DNA of 63,936 bases from an uncultured Eubacteriales bacterium (GTDB lineage Bacteria > Bacillota > Clostridia > Lachnospirales > Lachnospiraceae), in contig ONKP01000015.1 of NCBI GenBank assembly GCA_900318405.1, positions 1 to 63,936 of the forward strand, read 5' to 3'. Positions 61,514 to 63,936 of this stretch are shown in pieces. A program made the translations under genes and the position numbers. A model generated the notes under the pieces. That model worked only from the letters and a program-made list of their open reading frames with translations, did not search any database and had not been told where the DNA came from. Position 1 is the first letter of the stretch, and every line of letters begins with the position of its first letter.

Positions 61514-63244
61514 ATGTCAGGAAGGAAAACAGCGGCGCTGCTTATGGCAGCGGTTATGTTTCTGATGAGTGCTGCAGGATGCCGGAGCAGCGGACAGAGC
61601 ACGGGGGCTTCGGTATCGGAGCAGGCGTCGCCGGAGCAGACGTCATCGGAGACATTGTCCGTCAGTTCTGTGGAGACTGCCAGCTCCGTGGAGACGCCTG
61701 CAGGCAGCGGAAAGCTTTTATCGGGCAAAACGGGTTCTTCAGAGTCTTCATCGGGCACAGGGCAGAAGAATAGCGCTGATAAAAAATCTTCCGCTGTTTT
61801 CAGCGGTAAGGGTATCACCTCTGATATGGGAACGGGAGATTTTTCCGGCTGGATTCTGAAGGTGAGTAAGGTGAACAGCTGGCCGGACGGCGACAGGAAG
61901 GCCGTGCAGATGGGCGCTTCTCTGGAAAACCGCACGGGTTCCGCGCAGGATTCCTGGGAGTTCCGGCTGGATATCGGAGCCGAGCCGAAGGTCAGTGATT
62001 CCTGGAACTGCAGTCTGAAGACCAGCGGAAGCGTATTCGATGTGACGCCGGCGGATTACAATAAGCATGTGGATGCCGGCGGAACCGTGAATGATATCGG
62101 CATTATTTTTTCCACTGTGCAGGATGTGAATATCGAGGGCACGTACAGAGTCGATGCGTCGACGAAGGAGGCTGTAAAGATGACTTCGGAGGAAGAAAAA
62201 ACGTATCGGAACGCGCAGATCGCAGCTGCAGGCGCGGGAAACACAGCGGCAGCGGGCAGCGGAGTAAAGAAGGAAGTCGCCGCGGCTGACAAATCAGGTA
62301 CGCCGTTTGCCAATCACGGTAAGCTTAAGGTGGACGGAATCGACCTCGTGGATGCCCATGGAAAAGCGTATCAGCTGAAGGGCGTCAGCACGCACGGTAT
62401 CGCATGGTTCCCGCAGTTTGTCAATGAGGATGCTTTCCGCACGCTGCGCGACAGCTGGGGCGCCAATCTCGTCCGTCTGGCCATGTACACGGCGGAGAGC
62501 GGTGGCTACTGCACCGACGGTGACAGGACGAAGCTGGAGCAGACGATTGATACAGGCGTGAAGGCAGCGACGGATCTTGGAATGTACGTGATCATCGACT
62601 GGCATATTCTGTCCGACCAGACACCGCTGAAGTATCAGGATCAGGCAAAGGACTTTTTCGGGCGGATGTCTGCGAAGTACGCCGGTCAGGGAAATGTTCT
62701 CTATGAGATCTGCAATGAGCCGAACGGCAGTGCGTCCTGGAGTGACATCAAGGCCTATGCGGAGGAGATCATTCCGATCATCCGTGCGCACAACCCGGAC
62801 GCGGTGATCATCGTCGGCACGCCGACATGGTCGCAGGGTGTTGACAAGGCGGCAGCTGATCCGATCAGAGATTACCCGAATATCATGTATACATTGCATT
62901 TTTATGCTGCGACGCATAAGGATGATCTGCGGAACAAGCTCACAGCGGCCAGAAACAGCGGCCTTCCGATCTTTGTATCGGAGTTCAGCATCTGCGACGC
63001 CTCCGGCAATGGAGGTATCGATTACGACTCGGCGGCAGCATGGAAGAGCCTGATCAATCAGGACAATTTGAGCTACGCGAGCCTGATCAATCAGGACAAT
63101 TTGAGCTACGCCGGCTGGAGCCTCGCGAATAAAAATGAGACGTCTGCGCTTATCAAACCGAATGTGACGAAGACCAGCGGCTGGACGGACGATGAGCTGT
63201 CGGACACAGGCCTGTGGCTGAAGCAGATGATTTCGGGAAAGTAA
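61514..63244 (+). CDS. GH5 endoglucanase lipoprotein with CBM2-like domain
   Basis: Predicted surface beta-1,4-glucanase of 576 residues. Cys23 in MSAAGC is the lipobox cysteine. A Ser/Thr-rich linker is followed by a beta domain (about 110-205; WILKVSKVNSW, WEFRLDIGAEPKVSDSWNCS) resembling cellulose-binding family 2, and a GH5 barrel: acid/base Glu402 (YEICNEPNG) and nucleophile Glu490 (FVSEFSICDASGNGG). An exact 11-residue duplication (SLINQDNLSYA, 512-533) lies just before the conserved YAGWSLANKNETSA and may disturb the active-site end of the barrel. ATG 61514 follows GAGGAGGGG. It could provide cellobiose for the phosphorylase at 8-10 kb. Confidence 0.9.
   Translation: MSGRKTAALLMAAVMFLMSAAGCRSSGQSTGASVSEQASPEQTSSETLSVSSVETASSVETPAGSGKLLSGKTGSSESSSGTGQKNSADKKSSAVFSGKGITSDMGTGDFSGWILKVSKVNSWPDGDRKAVQMGASLENRTGSAQDSWEFRLDIGAEPKVSDSWNCSLKTSGSVFDVTPADYNKHVDAGGTVNDIGIIFSTVQDVNIEGTYRVDASTKEAVKMTSEEEKTYRNAQIAAAGAGNTAAAGSGVKKEVAAADKSGTPFANHGKLKVDGIDLVDAHGKAYQLKGVSTHGIAWFPQFVNEDAFRTLRDSWGANLVRLAMYTAESGGYCTDGDRTKLEQTIDTGVKAATDLGMYVIIDWHILSDQTPLKYQDQAKDFFGRMSAKYAGQGNVLYEICNEPNGSASWSDIKAYAEEIIPIIRAHNPDAVIIVGTPTWSQGVDKAAADPIRDYPNIMYTLHFYAATHKDDLRNKLTAARNSGLPIFVSEFSICDASGNGGIDYDSAAAWKSLINQDNLSYASLINQDNLSYAGWSLANKNETSALIKPNVTKTSGWTDDELSDTGLWLKQMISGK
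63046..63111. repeat. 33-bp perfect in-frame duplication in the GH5 gene
   Basis: Units 63046-63078 and 63079-63111 are identical and encode SLINQDNLSYA twice, between the catalytic Glu490 and the conserved Trp of the barrel. Confidence 0.95.
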
Positions 63245-63341
63245 CGTGCGAATACCGGACTGTGGCTGAAACAGATGATTTCGGGAAAGTAACGTGCGAA
63301 TACCGGACTGTGGCTGAAGCAGATGGTCGCGGGAAAGTAAC
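63212..63341. repeat. 48-bp tandem repeat of the GH5 gene's 3' end
   Basis: Units start at 63212, 63260 and 63308 (period 48 bp; the third is partial with a few changes). Each contains the last codons LWLKQM.(S/A)GK and a stop, so copies two and three lie after the real stop at 63244. They fill most of the gap to the next gene. Confidence 0.95.
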
Positions 63342-63405
63342 CGGATGCCTGCAGATGGCCGCGGGGAGGCGGTATCTGCAGTTCTGAAAGCAGTGGATGA
63401 AAGCA

Positions 63406-63936
63406 ATGTATGAACAGGAAGCATCAGTGACGCAAAAACAGGAGATCAACATCCGGGTGATCCGCTCGGGACGCCGGAGCCTCGCCATGGAAGTCAGACC
63501 AGGAGCAGAGGTCATCGTGCGCGCGCCGTATCATGCGACCATGTCAGAAATACGGGATTTTGTCAGTAAGAACCGCGGATGGCTTGATCATCATCTGGAA
63601 CTGGCGAAGGAAGAACAGCGCAGGATCAAGGAGAGCCCCTATGGAACGATCAGCTGGGAACAGGTGCAGAAATATGCGGATCTGGCGCTGAAGACGATTC
63701 CGCCCAGAGTGAGGCGGTATGCGGAGCAGATGGGTGTCACGTATCACAGGATCACGATCCGCTGTCAGCGGACACGCTGGGGAAGCTGTTCCACGAAGAA
63801 AAATCTGAATTTCAACTGTCTCCTGATGCTCACGCCACCGGAGGTGCAGGACTATGTCATCGTCCATGAGCTGTCGCATCTGAAGGAAATGAATCACTCG
63901 CCTCGTTTCTGGGCCGAGGTGGAAAAGGTTCTGCCC
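63406..63936 (+). CDS. YgjP-like zinc metallopeptidase (DUF45), 3' end outside the window
   Basis: Reading from 63406, 177 codons run off the window end. The sequence has the YgjP/DUF45 pattern: NIRVIRSGRRSLAMEVRPGAEVIVRAP, RTRWGSCSTKKNLNFNC, then the zinc site HELSHLKEMNHSPRFW (HExxH plus a third His). ATG 63406 (MYEQEASV) and GTG 63427 are both possible starts; the first has GGATGAA upstream. Members are predicted SprT/WSS1-like peptidases; the physiological target is unknown. Confidence 0.85.
   Translation, partial: MYEQEASVTQKQEINIRVIRSGRRSLAMEVRPGAEVIVRAPYHATMSEIRDFVSKNRGWLDHHLELAKEEQRRIKESPYGTISWEQVQKYADLALKTIPPRVRRYAEQMGVTYHRITIRCQRTRWGSCSTKKNLNFNCLLMLTPPEVQDYVIVHELSHLKEMNHSPRFWAEVEKVLP

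Noticed and set aside
62294-63424. 376-codon minus-strand frame with repeated peptides opposite the GH5 gene
   Set aside because: The repeats are the complement of the 48-bp and 33-bp DNA duplications; the real gene lies on the plus strand.
1-63936. CRISPR array among the repeats
   Set aside because: All repeats are direct head-to-tail duplications without spacers of regular length, and no cas gene is present.

Overview
The window reads as a chromosomal segment of a Clostridia-class Firmicute, most probably a Lachnospiraceae-type anaerobe. The evidence is a clostridial methionine aminopeptidase with a SEC-C zinc motif, an anaerobic ribonucleotide reductase with its activase, a reverse rubrerythrin, Gram-positive lipoboxes, strong Shine-Dalgarno sites with frequent TTG/GTG starts, and the order hup-rqcP-divIC-tilS-hpt-ftsH. 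The sporulation genes usually lodged in that last cluster (yabP, yabQ, spoIIE) are absent, which points to a non-sporulating lineage. I cannot name a species. No prophage, insertion sequence, CRISPR array, rRNA or integrase is visible.

Layout. 1-760: 3' end of thrS with an internal out-of-frame deletion. 0.97-6.2 kb: a LacI-like sensor/GGDEF protein, map, azlCD and a 5'-nucleotidase of the YfbR type. 6.3-8.0 kb: a nuclease/transposase remnant and an AI-2E-family exporter. 8.1-15.5 kb: a cellobiose locus with cellobiose phosphorylase, divergent LacI regulator, lipoprotein binding protein and two permeases, controlled by divergent promoters carrying four matching palindromes. 15.6-26.7 kb: exonuclease, ileS, glycogen phosphorylase, an unrecognised TPR/acidic-linker/AAA+ protein and rsmA. 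27.0-34.3 kb: reverse rubrerythrin, nrdG, proS, nrdD and the CCA enzyme. 34.3-39.3 kb: hup, rqcP, divIC, an in-frame tilS-hpt fusion and ftsH. 39.7-47.2 kb: GH13 amylase, tRNA-Leu(UAA), nitroreductase, phosphoglucomutase, deoD and murI. 47.3-54.7 kb: a transglutaminase lipoprotein, then a TetR regulator, an MMPL pump and a secreted heptad-repeat protein, with three operator palindromes. 54.9-63.9 kb: ECF S component, FKBP, a DUF2238-like membrane protein with mntP, MATE, phosphohexomutase, GH5 endoglucanase lipoprotein and the start of a YgjP-like metallopeptidase.

How it works together (inference). Beta-glucan can be cut outside the cell by the GH5 lipoprotein, taken up as cellobiose or cello-oligosaccharide by the binding protein and permeases (no ATPase is encoded here, so a shared one is implied), and phosphorolysed by the GH94 enzyme. 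Alpha-glucans go through GH13 and glycogen phosphorylase. Both routes give glucose-1-phosphate, which a mutase encoded here converts to glucose-6-phosphate. The tRNA-Leu gene has no encoded CCA, and a CCA-adding enzyme lies 9 kb away.

The most unusual signals are: (1) the TPR/acidic-linker/CbbX-like AAA+ protein with altered Walker B and arginine-finger positions; (2) the TetR/MMPL/heptad-repeat module with symmetric operator-promoter design; (3) a DNA-binding-less LacI sensor fused to GGDEF; (4) many recent tandem duplications of 15-79 bp across the window, two of them inside enzyme genes; and (5) the thrS deletion, which removes a zinc ligand.
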